The translations under genes were made by a program, and so were the position numbers. Below, piece after piece: positions 19,806-28,144 of a stretch of DNA of 64,000 nt; positions within the stretch are counted from its first letter, which is position 1, and every line of letters begins with the position of its first letter. Source of the DNA: Proteobacteria bacterium 005FR1. Lineage in GTDB: Bacteria > Pseudomonadota > Gammaproteobacteria > Pseudomonadales > Cellvibrionaceae. The stretch is taken from positions 1 to 64,000 of the forward strand of contig WACF01000002.1 of NCBI GenBank assembly GCA_026192395.1, written 5' to 3'. The notes beneath the pieces are model-generated. The model searched no databases, was not told the origin of the DNA, and was given only the letters and a program-made list of their open reading frames with translations.

Positions 19806-20729
19806 GTGACAGCTATCGATAAAGCACCTGTTCTGTTCCCGGGTGCCCGGGTACCCGATCGCCAGCGAACCGTGGAAGCGCACGGTGTTCGCCTGGCAGT
19901 TTACGAGTGGGGCGACACCAAGGCTCCACCCGTGCTTCTGGTGCACGGCGGCTTCGATTTCGCCCGCACCTTCGATGTATTTGCGCCCTTGCTCGCTGAC
20001 GGCGGTTACCGGGTGGTCAGCTATGACCACCGGGGGCACGGAAATTCCGAGCATGCCGAACTTTACAGTTGGCAGGCGGACGAGCGCGATTTGCTGATGG
20101 TGGCGAACTCCGTCAGCCCCGGCCCTTTCCCGGTGGTAGGTCACTCAAAGGGGGGCGGCCTGCTGGCGCACATCATCCAGGCGCTGCCGCACCGCTTCAG
20201 TCGCTTTGCCGCCATTGACGGGTTGCCGTTCCGGCAGAATCCGCCGGATGTCGCCAACCGCGAGCGAACCGCCAAGGTGCGGGAGGAAGCCGTCAAATGG
20301 CTGGACGATCGCCGCCGCGCCCACGACATGGAGCGTCGCCCTGGCACCCCTCGGGAGCTGGCCGAACGCCGGGCAAAAATGAACCCGCGGCTCAGCCACG
20401 AATGGCTCGAGTACATCGTCTATGGCGGCGCGCAGCAGTCCGATGATGGTTGGCGCTGGAAGCTTGACCCCTCGCTGCGCATGGGTGGCTTCGGGCCCTG
20501 GCGCTCCCGCTGGGTAACCGACCGCCTGCCGGGCTTCCCTATCCCCTTGCTGGGGCTATTCGGAACGGAGAACGAACCCATGGGCTGGGGTGTGGATCCG
20601 GAGGGGCTGCGCAAATATCTCCCGCGGAATGCCCGCATTGAGGTGCTCCAGGACGTGGGTCACTTCATCCATATCGAGAGGCCGCAGCAAACGGCCGAGC
20701 TGGTACTGGAGTTCTTGAACGATGAGTGA
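19806..20729 (+). CDS. Alpha/beta hydrolase fold protein (probably active)
   Basis: A 307-residue hydrolase of unknown substrate, without a signal peptide, so cytoplasmic. The oxyanion region LLVHGGF is at 44-50, YDHRGHGNS at 73-81, and the nucleophile elbow GHSKGG places the catalytic Ser at 114. LFGTENEP near 258 offers an acid residue and DVGHFIH near 287 the catalytic His, so the triad looks complete. The GTG start follows TAGAGGA at good spacing. It overlaps the next gene, a degenerate relative, by eight bases. Esterase, lactonase or haloalkane-type activity are all possible. Confidence 0.85.
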   Translation: MTAIDKAPVLFPGARVPDRQRTVEAHGVRLAVYEWGDTKAPPVLLVHGGFDFARTFDVFAPLLADGGYRVVSYDHRGHGNSEHAELYSWQADERDLLMVANSVSPGPFPVVGHSKGGGLLAHIIQALPHRFSRFAAIDGLPFRQNPPDVANRERTAKVREEAVKWLDDRRRAHDMERRPGTPRELAERRAKMNPRLSHEWLEYIVYGGAQQSDDGWRWKLDPSLRMGGFGPWRSRWVTDRLPGFPIPLLGLFGTENEPMGWGVDPEGLRKYLPRNARIEVLQDVGHFIHIERPQQTAELVLEFLNDE

Positions 20730-21384
20730 AACGGTTTATCTCACCCACGGGCGGATTGATCTCGCTCTGCATACGCTGCGGGCCGATGAAGGGCCGATAT
20801 TGCTATTACTGCACGGACTTGGTGAGCACTCACCAGCCAGCTTGCCACCGGAATATGAGGGCTGGCCGGGTGCGGTATACGCTCTCGACTTCACCGGCCA
20901 CGGGCACTCGACGGTTCCGCGAGGTGGTGGTTACACCGCGGAACTGCTGCAGGCCGATGTGGATATGGCGCTAGCCCATTTGGGCGGGGCCACACTCGTG
21001 GGCCGAGGTTTGGGCGCTTACGTCGCTGTGCTCATCGCCGGCACCCGTCCCGAATTGGTCCAGGGGGCGATTCTTCGCGATGGGACGGGTTTGGCCGGCG
21101 GTGCGCCAGGCTCGTCGCCCTACATCGGCTTTCCGGAACCGACCCAGATCACCCCGCCTGATCCCTTCGCCATCGCGGAGCTGGCGACCGACGTGCGGCC
21201 ACCGGATTACATCACTGAATTTGTGAGGCTCGCTGCAGAGTTTTCCAACTGCCCCCGCCCGATCTCAGTCTGCGCCAGCGAGCGAGCGCCCTGGCTCAGT
21301 GCGGTTGTCGCGGAAATCGGCGTGGAGGCCACCAGCGTGGAAGAGGCGCTAAAATTCTACGCAGCTCAAATAATCGACAAATAA
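20722..21384 (+). CDS. Alpha/beta hydrolase homologue lacking the catalytic Ser
   Basis: A 220-residue protein with the alpha/beta hydrolase outline: LLLLHGLGEHSP at 27-38, LDFTGHGHST at 55-64 and an elbow at 94-98. The elbow reads GRGLG, so the nucleophile position 96 is Gly instead of Ser. No His is found near the C-terminus where the triad His should be. It is therefore either non-catalytic or uses other residues. It is translationally coupled (8-base overlap) to the intact hydrolase upstream, suggesting a partner or regulatory subunit. The frame is open along its full length, with no sign of decay. Confidence 0.8.
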   Translation: MSETVYLTHGRIDLALHTLRADEGPILLLLHGLGEHSPASLPPEYEGWPGAVYALDFTGHGHSTVPRGGGYTAELLQADVDMALAHLGGATLVGRGLGAYVAVLIAGTRPELVQGAILRDGTGLAGGAPGSSPYIGFPEPTQITPPDPFAIAELATDVRPPDYITEFVRLAAEFSNCPRPISVCASERAPWLSAVVAEIGVEATSVEEALKFYAAQIIDK

Positions 21385-21480
21385 ATCCGGCATCAGGATC
21401 TGTTTGACTATTCTTGCGGTCGAAAGGCCCCCCGGTTGTTCTGTACGAGCGCCGGCGGGGGGAACGATCTGGAGAAGCAA

Positions 21481-23640
21481 ATGACAGAAACGGCAGGATC
21501 ACGCCCGCGCAGCTGGTTGCGCGGACGGAACGGGGGCGCCCTTGGTCGGACGGCCAATGGTATTGATGACGGCTCTCGTGGACGAAGCTCGCGCCGCCTG
21601 GGCATCTTCTACAGCGTTTCCCTGAGCATCGTCCTAGCGGGCTGTGGCGGAGGCGGTGGAGGCAGCGACAGCCCGCCTCCGGCCAGTGAGAACTCCGGAG
21701 TCTCCAGCCAAACTGTTGGGGTCAGCGCTGATGCCGGCGCTGATCAGACCGTGTCCGAGTTCAGCACCGTGCAGTTAAATGGTGCCGGCCGTGGCAGTGG
21801 CACCCTCAGCTACCAATGGACCCAGACCACCGGCGTACCCTCGGTGACTCTAAATGGCGCCGGGAGTGCTACAGCCTCTTTCGAAGCGCCGGAAATGGAG
21901 CCCGGCGACTCCCAGGCTTTTACCTTTGAATTGGCGGTGACGGACGCCAACGGTTCGGTTGCGCGGGACTCAGTTGCCGTTACCGTTGAGGATCAGTCCT
22001 CCGCGAATCCGGAAAGCGGCAGTACGCCGATGCTGTCCGGGAGGCTCAGCTACGAACACGTTCCAGTCCGCAGCGCCTGCCGGGGCCTCGATTATGCCAG
22101 CACCCAGCTGCGCCCAATCCGTGGCGCCACTGTGCAACTGATCGATGCCTCGACCCGGGGGGTCATCGCCACCACGGTCAGTTCCCAAAACGGCGAGTAC
22201 CGCTTCGAGGTGGGCGCCGGTCGCAACGTCTTGGTTCGTGTGCGAGCAGAACTGAAGCAGAGCGGCAGTCCCGGCTGGAATGTAGAGGTGAGGGACAATA
22301 CCAGCCGAACGAGTCTGCCCCTGGCGGATCGGCCCCTCTATGTTCTCGACAGTGCGGCGGTTGTCGTGGAAAGTGCCCGACAGCTGGACCTTGTGGCTGA
22401 AAGCGGCTGGGACGGCAGTCGCTACGGCGACTACCGCGCCGCGGCGCCCTTCGCCGTGCTCGATACCATCTACTCCGGCATTTCTCTGGTGCTCGAGGCC
22501 GATCCCCAGGCCTTCTTCCCGCCGCTCGATGTGTTCTGGAGTGTGAACAACACGACTCATCAATCGAATGGCCTGCAGGTTGCCCGCGGGGAAATCGGCA
22601 ATTCCTTCTACAACCCCGCTATCGACTCCCTGTTCCTGCTCGGCAAGGCCGACGAGGACACCGAGGAATACGACTCCCACGTGATCGCTCACGAATGGGG
22701 CCATTACTTCGAGGACAACTTTTCCCGCTCCGACAGCATAGGGGGTCCGCACAACCTGGGTCAGCGGCTGGACATGCGCCTCGCCTTCGGCGAAGGCTGG
22801 GCGAGCGCTTTGGCGGGAATGATCCTCGAGGATCCGCTGTATTGTGATACGTCAGGACCGAGTCAGAGCGCTGGCTTCGGGATGAACATGGAGTCGGACC
22901 GTATGGGCATGTCCGGCTGGTTCAACGAAGTCTCGGTCGCCGCGATCATGTACGATCTGTGGGACAGTAAAGCAGTGGACGACGATGGTCTCGGGCTTGG
23001 CTTTGCGCCGATCTATGCAGCGCTTGTCGGAGAGCAGGCAACCACCCCGGCCTTCACCAGTATCTTCAGCCTTGCCGCCGCCCTCAGGGCACAAGTGCCA
23101 GAGCAGAGTCTGGCAGTGGACACTCTGATGCGAAGCCACGGGGTTACGGGCAGCGATGCTTATGGTGCCGGCGAGACCAACGATTCGGAGAATGGCCTCG
23201 GCACGGATGTGCTGCCGATCTACCACGACATCTTCCCCACTGGTGAAACCCTGCGGGTTTGCAGCAATGGTCAGTACGATTCCGCCCACAGCGGCAACAA
23301 ATTGTCGGTGTTTCAGTACCTGCGGCTGCCGATAAGACAAAACTCGCGCTACCGCATCACGGTTCGGAATGTGAATCCGCCCACATCGCCTGGCTCCCCG
23401 GATCAGGGATGTAATGAAGACATCCACAGCGATCCGGATTTTCTGCTGTTCCGGCGAGGACAGTTGGTCCACAAAGGTGTCAGTTGTAGTGCCAACATCG
23501 AAGATTCCACCACCGAACAGGCGCTCGCGCCGGGGGACTACCTGATTTCAGTGAGCGAGTACCGCTTCGCCGACGGCAATCCATCGGCCTTCGCGCCCGA
23601 GCGAAGCTGTTTTGACGTCATTGTCACGCCCGTCCAGTAA
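21481..23640 (+). CDS. Lipoprotein zinc-metallopeptidase-like protein with PKD/REJ-like domain
   Basis: A large surface or periplasmic protein, 719 residues from the ATG at 21481, which follows GGAGAAG; the frame is open from 21436. A long Arg-rich n-region precedes the hydrophobic stretch and lipobox LAGC with Cys55, followed by a Gly/Ser/Pro linker. Residues about 63-150 resemble a PKD/REJ beta-sandwich (ADAGADQTVSEFSTVQLNG, SYQWTQTTG). A carboxypeptidase-regulatory-like segment is next (GATVQLIDASTRG, NGEYRFEV). The peptidase region has HEWGH at 404-408 and Glu438 in FGEGWA, a gluzincin-like zinc set. The C-terminal part contains four or more Cys residues. It is followed after 21 bases by a small lipoprotein gene. 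The substrate is unknown. Confidence 0.8.
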   Translation: MTETAGSRPRSWLRGRNGGALGRTANGIDDGSRGRSSRRLGIFYSVSLSIVLAGCGGGGGGSDSPPPASENSGVSSQTVGVSADAGADQTVSEFSTVQLNGAGRGSGTLSYQWTQTTGVPSVTLNGAGSATASFEAPEMEPGDSQAFTFELAVTDANGSVARDSVAVTVEDQSSANPESGSTPMLSGRLSYEHVPVRSACRGLDYASTQLRPIRGATVQLIDASTRGVIATTVSSQNGEYRFEVGAGRNVLVRVRAELKQSGSPGWNVEVRDNTSRTSLPLADRPLYVLDSAAVVVESARQLDLVAESGWDGSRYGDYRAAAPFAVLDTIYSGISLVLEADPQAFFPPLDVFWSVNNTTHQSNGLQVARGEIGNSFYNPAIDSLFLLGKADEDTEEYDSHVIAHEWGHYFEDNFSRSDSIGGPHNLGQRLDMRLAFGEGWASALAGMILEDPLYCDTSGPSQSAGFGMNMESDRMGMSGWFNEVSVAAIMYDLWDSKAVDDDGLGLGFAPIYAALVGEQATTPAFTSIFSLAAALRAQVPEQSLAVDTLMRSHGVTGSDAYGAGETNDSENGLGTDVLPIYHDIFPTGETLRVCSNGQYDSAHSGNKLSVFQYLRLPIRQNSRYRITVRNVNPPTSPGSPDQGCNEDIHSDPDFLLFRRGQLVHKGVSCSANIEDSTTEQALAPGDYLISVSEYRFADGNPSAFAPERSCFDVIVTPVQ

Positions 23641-23661
23641 CGAATTAGAGAGGGCTCAGAG

Positions 23662-24276
23662 ATGAACCGATCAGTGAAAATCGCCGGCATGTCGGCGGCT
23701 CTCGCAACCGCATCATTGTTGCTGCTCGCCTGCGATCCGCCGCCGGATCCGACCGACCCTCGCGTACCGCAGGGGGGCGTGCAGCAGCTCAGTGCCGACA
23801 CGGTCACGGCAGTCAGCGCCGAGCAGGGCAAGCCGGGCGCTCCGGTAGAAGTGAGTTATGAAGTTTCAGGGACTCCGCTGGTGGGACAGGTGACTGAAAT
23901 CGAATTGAAATTCGACACCAGCATTTCAGAGGCGCCGGTGTATGTAAGCTATGTGCCGGTCGACGACTCGGCAATCAATCTGGTCGACACCCCGCCGGGA
24001 AAAGTACCGGTGAGCATGCAGGCAGAGGGCAGGGGACGCGCCGGGCGCGACCAGCTGCGCGTAATTCCTCAACGAGAAGGGCGTCACTTCGTGACGGTGC
24101 TGGTAGAAGTCGAGACAGAGAATGGGCCGATGACGCGCTCGGTATCCGTGCCGGTCGAGGTGGCGGGTATCGGCGCAAAACTGCAGGCGCCGAGTCAGTC
24201 TGAACCGCAACAGCCGCCCGTGGAAACCGATGCGAACGGTGAGGCGGTTATCTCAATGCCGGCACGGGAGCGATAA
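23662..24276 (+). CDS. Small lipoprotein, unknown function
   Basis: A 204-residue protein with a type II signal peptide: MNRSVKIAGMSAAL, a hydrophobic core and the lipobox LLAC with Cys24. The mature part starts with a Pro/Asp-rich linker, then a beta-rich domain (VEVSYEVSGTPLVGQVTEIE, EGRHFVTVLVEVE) and ends in a Pro/Gln-rich tail. The domain resembles an immunoglobulin-like fold. The gene is 21 bases after the metallopeptidase gene and is probably in the same operon, so the two may form a surface complex. No known family was recognised. Confidence 0.8.
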   Translation: MNRSVKIAGMSAALATASLLLLACDPPPDPTDPRVPQGGVQQLSADTVTAVSAEQGKPGAPVEVSYEVSGTPLVGQVTEIELKFDTSISEAPVYVSYVPVDDSAINLVDTPPGKVPVSMQAEGRGRAGRDQLRVIPQREGRHFVTVLVEVETENGPMTRSVSVPVEVAGIGAKLQAPSQSEPQQPPVETDANGEAVISMPARER

Positions 24277-24283
24277 AGGTCAG

Positions 24284-24943
24284 TCAATGCGCCGCAATAT
24301 TCTGGCGTGACCAGTTGATGGCTTCGACCCGATTCGCCACGTCGATCTTCTTGTATATATTGTAGAGATGGGTCTTGATGGTGTGTTCGCTCACCGACAT
24401 GGCGCGCGCCATCGCCGCATTGGTCGCTCCGTCTTCCAGCAGGGAGAGGATCTCCCGCTCTCGCCGGGTAAGCAGCTCAGGTGCCTTGATGGTGTGCTTG
24501 GGGGGGCGACGGTTCCGCTCCAGATAGCCATGCAGGAGGCGGCGGGGTACCCAGAAATCTCCCTCCAGCAGCAGCTTCAGTCCGTCCACCATCTGTGATG
24601 GCGGCATTTCCCGGTAGAAGAAACCGCGCACGCAGGGCCACTCGAGCAGCGCCTCGTGAAGGCTCGATTGCTCCGTGTTGTAAAGCGCCACCGGGGGGAT
24701 TCGCCCCCTGTTCTTGACCGTGAGCCAGGTCTGGATTCGATTTGCAGCGTAACAGCTGCAATCGATCAGAATGAGTGGTCGGTGCTCTACATGTTCCTCA
24801 TCATTGAGGTGAAGCGTGACGCAGCTGCGATCCAGAGACTGGCTGACGATTTTCGCCAGTGTTTCCGGGGCTTCGCTCTGGTCGTTTGAGAATACTGCGA
24901 TGAGTTGCAGGTGGGAGGGAACGGTCGGGCTTTGGAGAGTCAT
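24284..24943 (-). CDS. LuxR-type regulator of the CsgD/VpsT kind
   Basis: A 219-residue transcription factor. The N-terminal half is a degenerate receiver-like domain (ILIDCS with Asp61 at the phospho-acceptor position), and residues 158-212 are a GerE-type helix-turn-helix (LTRREREILSLLEDGATN, SVSEHTIKTHLYNIYKKI). In VpsT a W[FLM][TS]R motif binds cyclic-di-GMP; the equivalent site here reads WVPR at 131-134, keeping Trp and Arg but not the middle residues. The stop lies eight bases from the convergent lipoprotein gene. An inverted repeat 24-48 bases upstream of its start may be its operator. Confidence 0.88.
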   Translation of the reverse strand: MTLQSPTVPSHLQLIAVFSNDQSEAPETLAKIVSQSLDRSCVTLHLNDEEHVEHRPLILIDCSCYAANRIQTWLTVKNRGRIPPVALYNTEQSSLHEALLEWPCVRGFFYREMPPSQMVDGLKLLLEGDFWVPRRLLHGYLERNRRPPKHTIKAPELLTRREREILSLLEDGATNAAMARAMSVSEHTIKTHLYNIYKKIDVANRVEAINWSRQNIAAH

Positions 24944-25299
24944 TTTTATTCAGTCCTTTGGATAACCAACAGAAGAATCTAAATTCTGTTGATGCGGCAG
25001 CCGGAAGGCTTGCCAGCATCGAGGCCGTTTGTCCGTAAATCTCGATCGGCAGGCTTTGCATCAGAAAGTAGATGCATTTTGCCATCAACTCCAGCGCGAC
25101 GAAGCAGTCACGCCAGTGCCGGGCAGAATAATTGCAGAGCCGGTGCTCTGCAACCGACTTTATTCAAACCGCCAAATTCATCGCAGTTCTGCTTAATCAC
25201 TGTCCGGCGTTCGAGTGGTTATTCCGCCCGGAGCTAGGGTAGAATCACCACCTTTTCAGCCGGCCACCGCTGTCCCGCGCCGGCACATCAGAGTTTCCT
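24944..25299. other. Intergenic region between divergent luxR-like and MFS genes
   Basis: A 356-base gap that must hold promoters for both divergent genes. The one clear structure is the inverted repeat at 24967-24991. The rest shows no convincing sigma-70 pair, small gene or repeat. Confidence 0.6.
24967..24991 (-). promoter_or_regulatory. Inverted repeat upstream of the LuxR-type gene (possible operator)
   Basis: CAACAGAA and TTCTGTTG are perfect 8-base arms separated by nine AT-rich bases (GAATCTAAA), with centres 17 bases apart. It lies 24 bases upstream of the regulator start. The spacing suits a dimeric helix-turn-helix protein, so autoregulation is a reasonable guess; an mRNA leader hairpin is the alternative. 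Confidence 0.5.
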
Positions 25300-26652
25300 G
25301 TGATCGATCCCGCTTTCCCGCACCAGCGTCGCCACGTTACCGCCCTGGCCCTCCTGTATGCCTTTCGAATGATGGGCCTGTTCATGGTGCTGCCGGTGCT
25401 GGTGCTGTATGCCGATCAGTACCAAGGCAGCACACCCTTCCTGATGGGATTGGCTCTCGGAGCGTATGGGTTCAGCCAGGCCCTGCTGCAAATTCCCTTT
25501 GGAACCTGGTCCGACCGCTGGGGCCGTCGGCCGGTGATTGCGGCCGGATTGGTGCTCTTTGCCATCGGCAGCGTGGTGGCGGCGGTTTCCGACTCGGTTT
25601 ACGGCCTGATTCTCGGGCGCTTTCTTCAGGGTGCGGGAGCGATTGCCAGTGCGCTGATGGCGATGGTGGCGGATCTTACCTCTGATGAAAACCGTACCAA
25701 GGCCATGGCTGCCATCGGTGCAGCGATTGGTATTTCATTCTCGATCGCGCTCATCCTGGGGCCGCTGCTGAGCAATTGGGCTGGAGTGGCAGGGATTTTC
25801 TGGGTTACCGCGGGCCTGGCAATCGTTGGTTTGCTGATCCTTCTGCTGGTGCTGCCGGATCCGGGCAGACACGGCACAACGGAAGTGATTACCAGCAAAG
25901 CTCTGTTGCTGGATGCGCTTCGCGACCGCAACCTCTTGCGTCTCGACTGGGGCATTCTGGTTTTGCACTTCGTGCTGATGGCCAATTTCGTCGTGCTGCC
26001 CGGCCTGCTGGTGGAGGTGGTCGGAATTTCCGGTGACCGTCACTGGCAAGTCTATTTGCCGCTGTTGGCAGGCGCCTTTGTGGCCATGCTGCCGATCATG
26101 ATCATGGCCGAGAAGAAAGGCCGGGCCAAATCGGTCTTTGTTGCCGCGGTCGCCTTGCTGGGCCTGATGCAAATAGCGCTCGGCTTCGGCTTTCGGAATC
26201 CTCTGCTGCTGCTCGGCTCGTTGTTCCTGTTTTTCATGGCCTTTAACCTGCTGGAGGCCAATCTGCCTTCGCTGGTTAGCAAGTTCGTGGCGTCGGGCAT
26301 GCGCGGTACCGCCAACGGAATCTATTCCACCAGTCAGTTTGCCGGTGCCTTTCTGGGCGGCTCGGTCGGGGGCGCGATGCTCGGCTGGGCAGGTCCGGCG
26401 GCGGTTTTTGGCTGCTGCGCCATTATGGTTGGCCTTTGGTGGCTAAGCGCCCGGGGCATGGCCACCCCGCGGCAAATGAGCAGTATCGTTGTGTCGCTGG
26501 GAAGCCAGGATCGCGATCGCCTGCTCAAGCAGCTCACTGAGCTGCCCGGCGTGGCTCAGGTGGACTGGCTCGAGCGGGAACGGGCAGCGCGGCTGACGGT
26601 GGACCGGGCGGTGTTTCGCCACGAACTCATCGCTGATCTGGATATCCGCTAG
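25300..26652 (+). CDS. MFS transporter with C-terminal YAM-like domain (YajR type)
   Basis: A 450-residue major facilitator superfamily protein with about 12 membrane segments. The inter-helix motif A appears as FGTWSDRWGRRPV (about residues 68-80). The last ~60 residues (SIVVSLGSQDRDRLLKQLTE, LPGVAQVDWLERE) form a cytoplasmic domain like the ferredoxin-fold YAM domain of E. coli YajR. The start is a GTG without a strong ribosome site. Gene order MFS then ssb, downstream of uvrA, is conserved in Pseudomonas relatives. The exported substrate is unknown. Confidence 0.9.
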   Translation: MIDPAFPHQRRHVTALALLYAFRMMGLFMVLPVLVLYADQYQGSTPFLMGLALGAYGFSQALLQIPFGTWSDRWGRRPVIAAGLVLFAIGSVVAAVSDSVYGLILGRFLQGAGAIASALMAMVADLTSDENRTKAMAAIGAAIGISFSIALILGPLLSNWAGVAGIFWVTAGLAIVGLLILLLVLPDPGRHGTTEVITSKALLLDALRDRNLLRLDWGILVLHFVLMANFVVLPGLLVEVVGISGDRHWQVYLPLLAGAFVAMLPIMIMAEKKGRAKSVFVAAVALLGLMQIALGFGFRNPLLLLGSLFLFFMAFNLLEANLPSLVSKFVASGMRGTANGIYSTSQFAGAFLGGSVGGAMLGWAGPAAVFGCCAIMVGLWWLSARGMATPRQMSSIVVSLGSQDRDRLLKQLTELPGVAQVDWLERERAARLTVDRAVFRHELIADLDIR

Positions 26653-26820
26653 CCAGCACGCACAAAGCCGCCCGAGGGCCACTCAGCGAAAAAGCCCTTG
26701 ACCCACCGACGGCAAAAGGTGATTGTTAACCGTCGAATCAAATTTGCAGCCTCGGACCGGCGCACAGGGATTAGCCGGCTGCTGCGCACAGATACACTAT
26801 GACAGATCCAGGAGAAAGCT

Positions 26821-27291
26821 ATGGCTCGGGGAATCAACAAGGTTATTTTAATTGGCAATCTGGGCGCTGACCCGGAAACCAAGTACATGCCCAGCGGCAA
26901 CGCCGTGACCAACGTCAACCTCGCCACCTCGGAATCGTGGAAGGACAAGCAAACCGGCGAAATGCAGGAGCGCACTGAGTGGCATCGCGTGGTGTTTTTC
27001 AATCGTCTGGCGGAAATTGCCGGTGAATACCTGCGCAAAGGCAGCAAGGTCTACGTGGAAGGCTCGCTGCGCACCCGCAAGTGGCAGGATCAGAGCGGAC
27101 AGGACCGATATACCACCGAAATCGTCGCCAACGAAATGCAAATGCTCGACAGCCGCGGCGAAGGCGGTCAGATGAGCAACAACAACAGCTATGCACCGCC
27201 CCGCAATCAGAACCAGCAGCAACCGGCCGCTCAGCAGGCGCCGCAGCCGCAAGCGGGTATGGACAGCTTCGACGACGACATTCCTTTCTGA
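26821..27291 (+). CDS. ssb: Single-stranded DNA-binding protein
   Basis: SSB, 156 residues, coats single-stranded DNA in replication, repair and recombination. The OB fold covers about 1-110 ([40 protein letters not shown]). A Gln/Asn/Pro-rich linker follows, ending in the partner-binding tip DSFDDDIPF. The ATG follows CAGGAGAAAG. In many relatives ssb is directly divergent from uvrA; here 7.2 kb separates them. Confidence 0.98.
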   Translation: MARGINKVILIGNLGADPETKYMPSGNAVTNVNLATSESWKDKQTGEMQERTEWHRVVFFNRLAEIAGEYLRKGSKVYVEGSLRTRKWQDQSGQDRYTTEIVANEMQMLDSRGEGGQMSNNNSYAPPRNQNQQQPAAQQAPQPQAGMDSFDDDIPF

Positions 27292-27408
27292 ATAACAAGT
27301 AAGTCGGCAATAATAAAAATCGCCGGACCGACAGCACAACGGGAGCCCTGGGAATCCGGGTTCTCGTAAAACGGCCGAAGCATCTAAGGTCAGTCCGGGA
27401 GTAACACA

Positions 27409-28122
27409 ATGGGGAACGTGTTCTTGGGCAGTGGTAGTTTCATTTCCACCGGGGTCCTGGTGGAAACACCGGAAAGCATCGATCTCGAAGCGGAGCCCGC
27501 CGGCATTGTCGTGCGCGGGCTCGCTTTCACCATTGATTTTCTCATTCGCGCAATCGTCCTGTTCGTGCTCGGCCTTGCCCTCGCGTTTTCCGGGGAGGCT
27601 GGCATGGGGGTGATGCTGATCAGCTGGTTTTTGCTCGAATGGTTCTATCCCGTCTTCTTCGAAGTGTTTCGGGCGGGGCAGACGCCGGGCAAAAAGAAGA
27701 TGGGCCTGCGAGTGGTCAATGACGATCTCACGCCGGTGGGCTGGGGAACTTCCATGATCCGCAATTTGCTTCGATGGGCTGACTTCTTCCCCGTTCTCTA
27801 CACCGCCGGGCTTGCCACCATGGCCTGGAACCGCTACTCACAGCGGCTAGGTGATCTGGCCGCGGGAACGCTGGTTATCTACTCCCGAAAAGAATCGATG
27901 CGCAGCGCCGGATCCGATATCAGAGCGAACCCGCCGCCATTCCAGCTCGAGCGCGAAGATCAGGTGGCCTTCGTCGGCTTTGCGCAGCGTAGCCAGCAGC
28001 TGAGTGAACAGCGTCAGCAGGAGCTTGCTGATATTCTGGGCCCGCTGTTACCGGTGCACGCGAGTCAGCGCGTGGACTATGTGCGGGCAGTCGGCCAATG
28101 GCTTCTGGGCGGCCGCCAGTGA
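27409..28122 (+). CDS. RDD family membrane protein
   Basis: First gene of a six-gene operon. The 237-residue protein has an RDD domain: GIVVRGLAFTIDFLIRAIVL with the conserved Arg and Asp, several membrane segments, and the typical GQTPGKKKMGLRVVND and SQRLGDLAAGTLVIY. The C-terminal 70 residues are polar and probably cytoplasmic. GGGAG precedes the ATG. RDD proteins are of unclear function; linked to MoxR and SpoIIM-type genes they are thought to be inner-membrane parts of the same assembly. Confidence 0.88.
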   Translation: MGNVFLGSGSFISTGVLVETPESIDLEAEPAGIVVRGLAFTIDFLIRAIVLFVLGLALAFSGEAGMGVMLISWFLLEWFYPVFFEVFRAGQTPGKKKMGLRVVNDDLTPVGWGTSMIRNLLRWADFFPVLYTAGLATMAWNRYSQRLGDLAAGTLVIYSRKESMRSAGSDIRANPPPFQLEREDQVAFVGFAQRSQQLSEQRQQELADILGPLLPVHASQRVDYVRAVGQWLLGGRQ

Positions 28123-28144
28123 GGCCCATTGCAGAGGAATTGCA

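Noticed and set aside
25215-25685. Open frame overlapping the start of the YajR-like MFS gene
   Set aside because: It is an alternative frame of the transporter coding region, with Arg/Pro-rich composition and no family resemblance.
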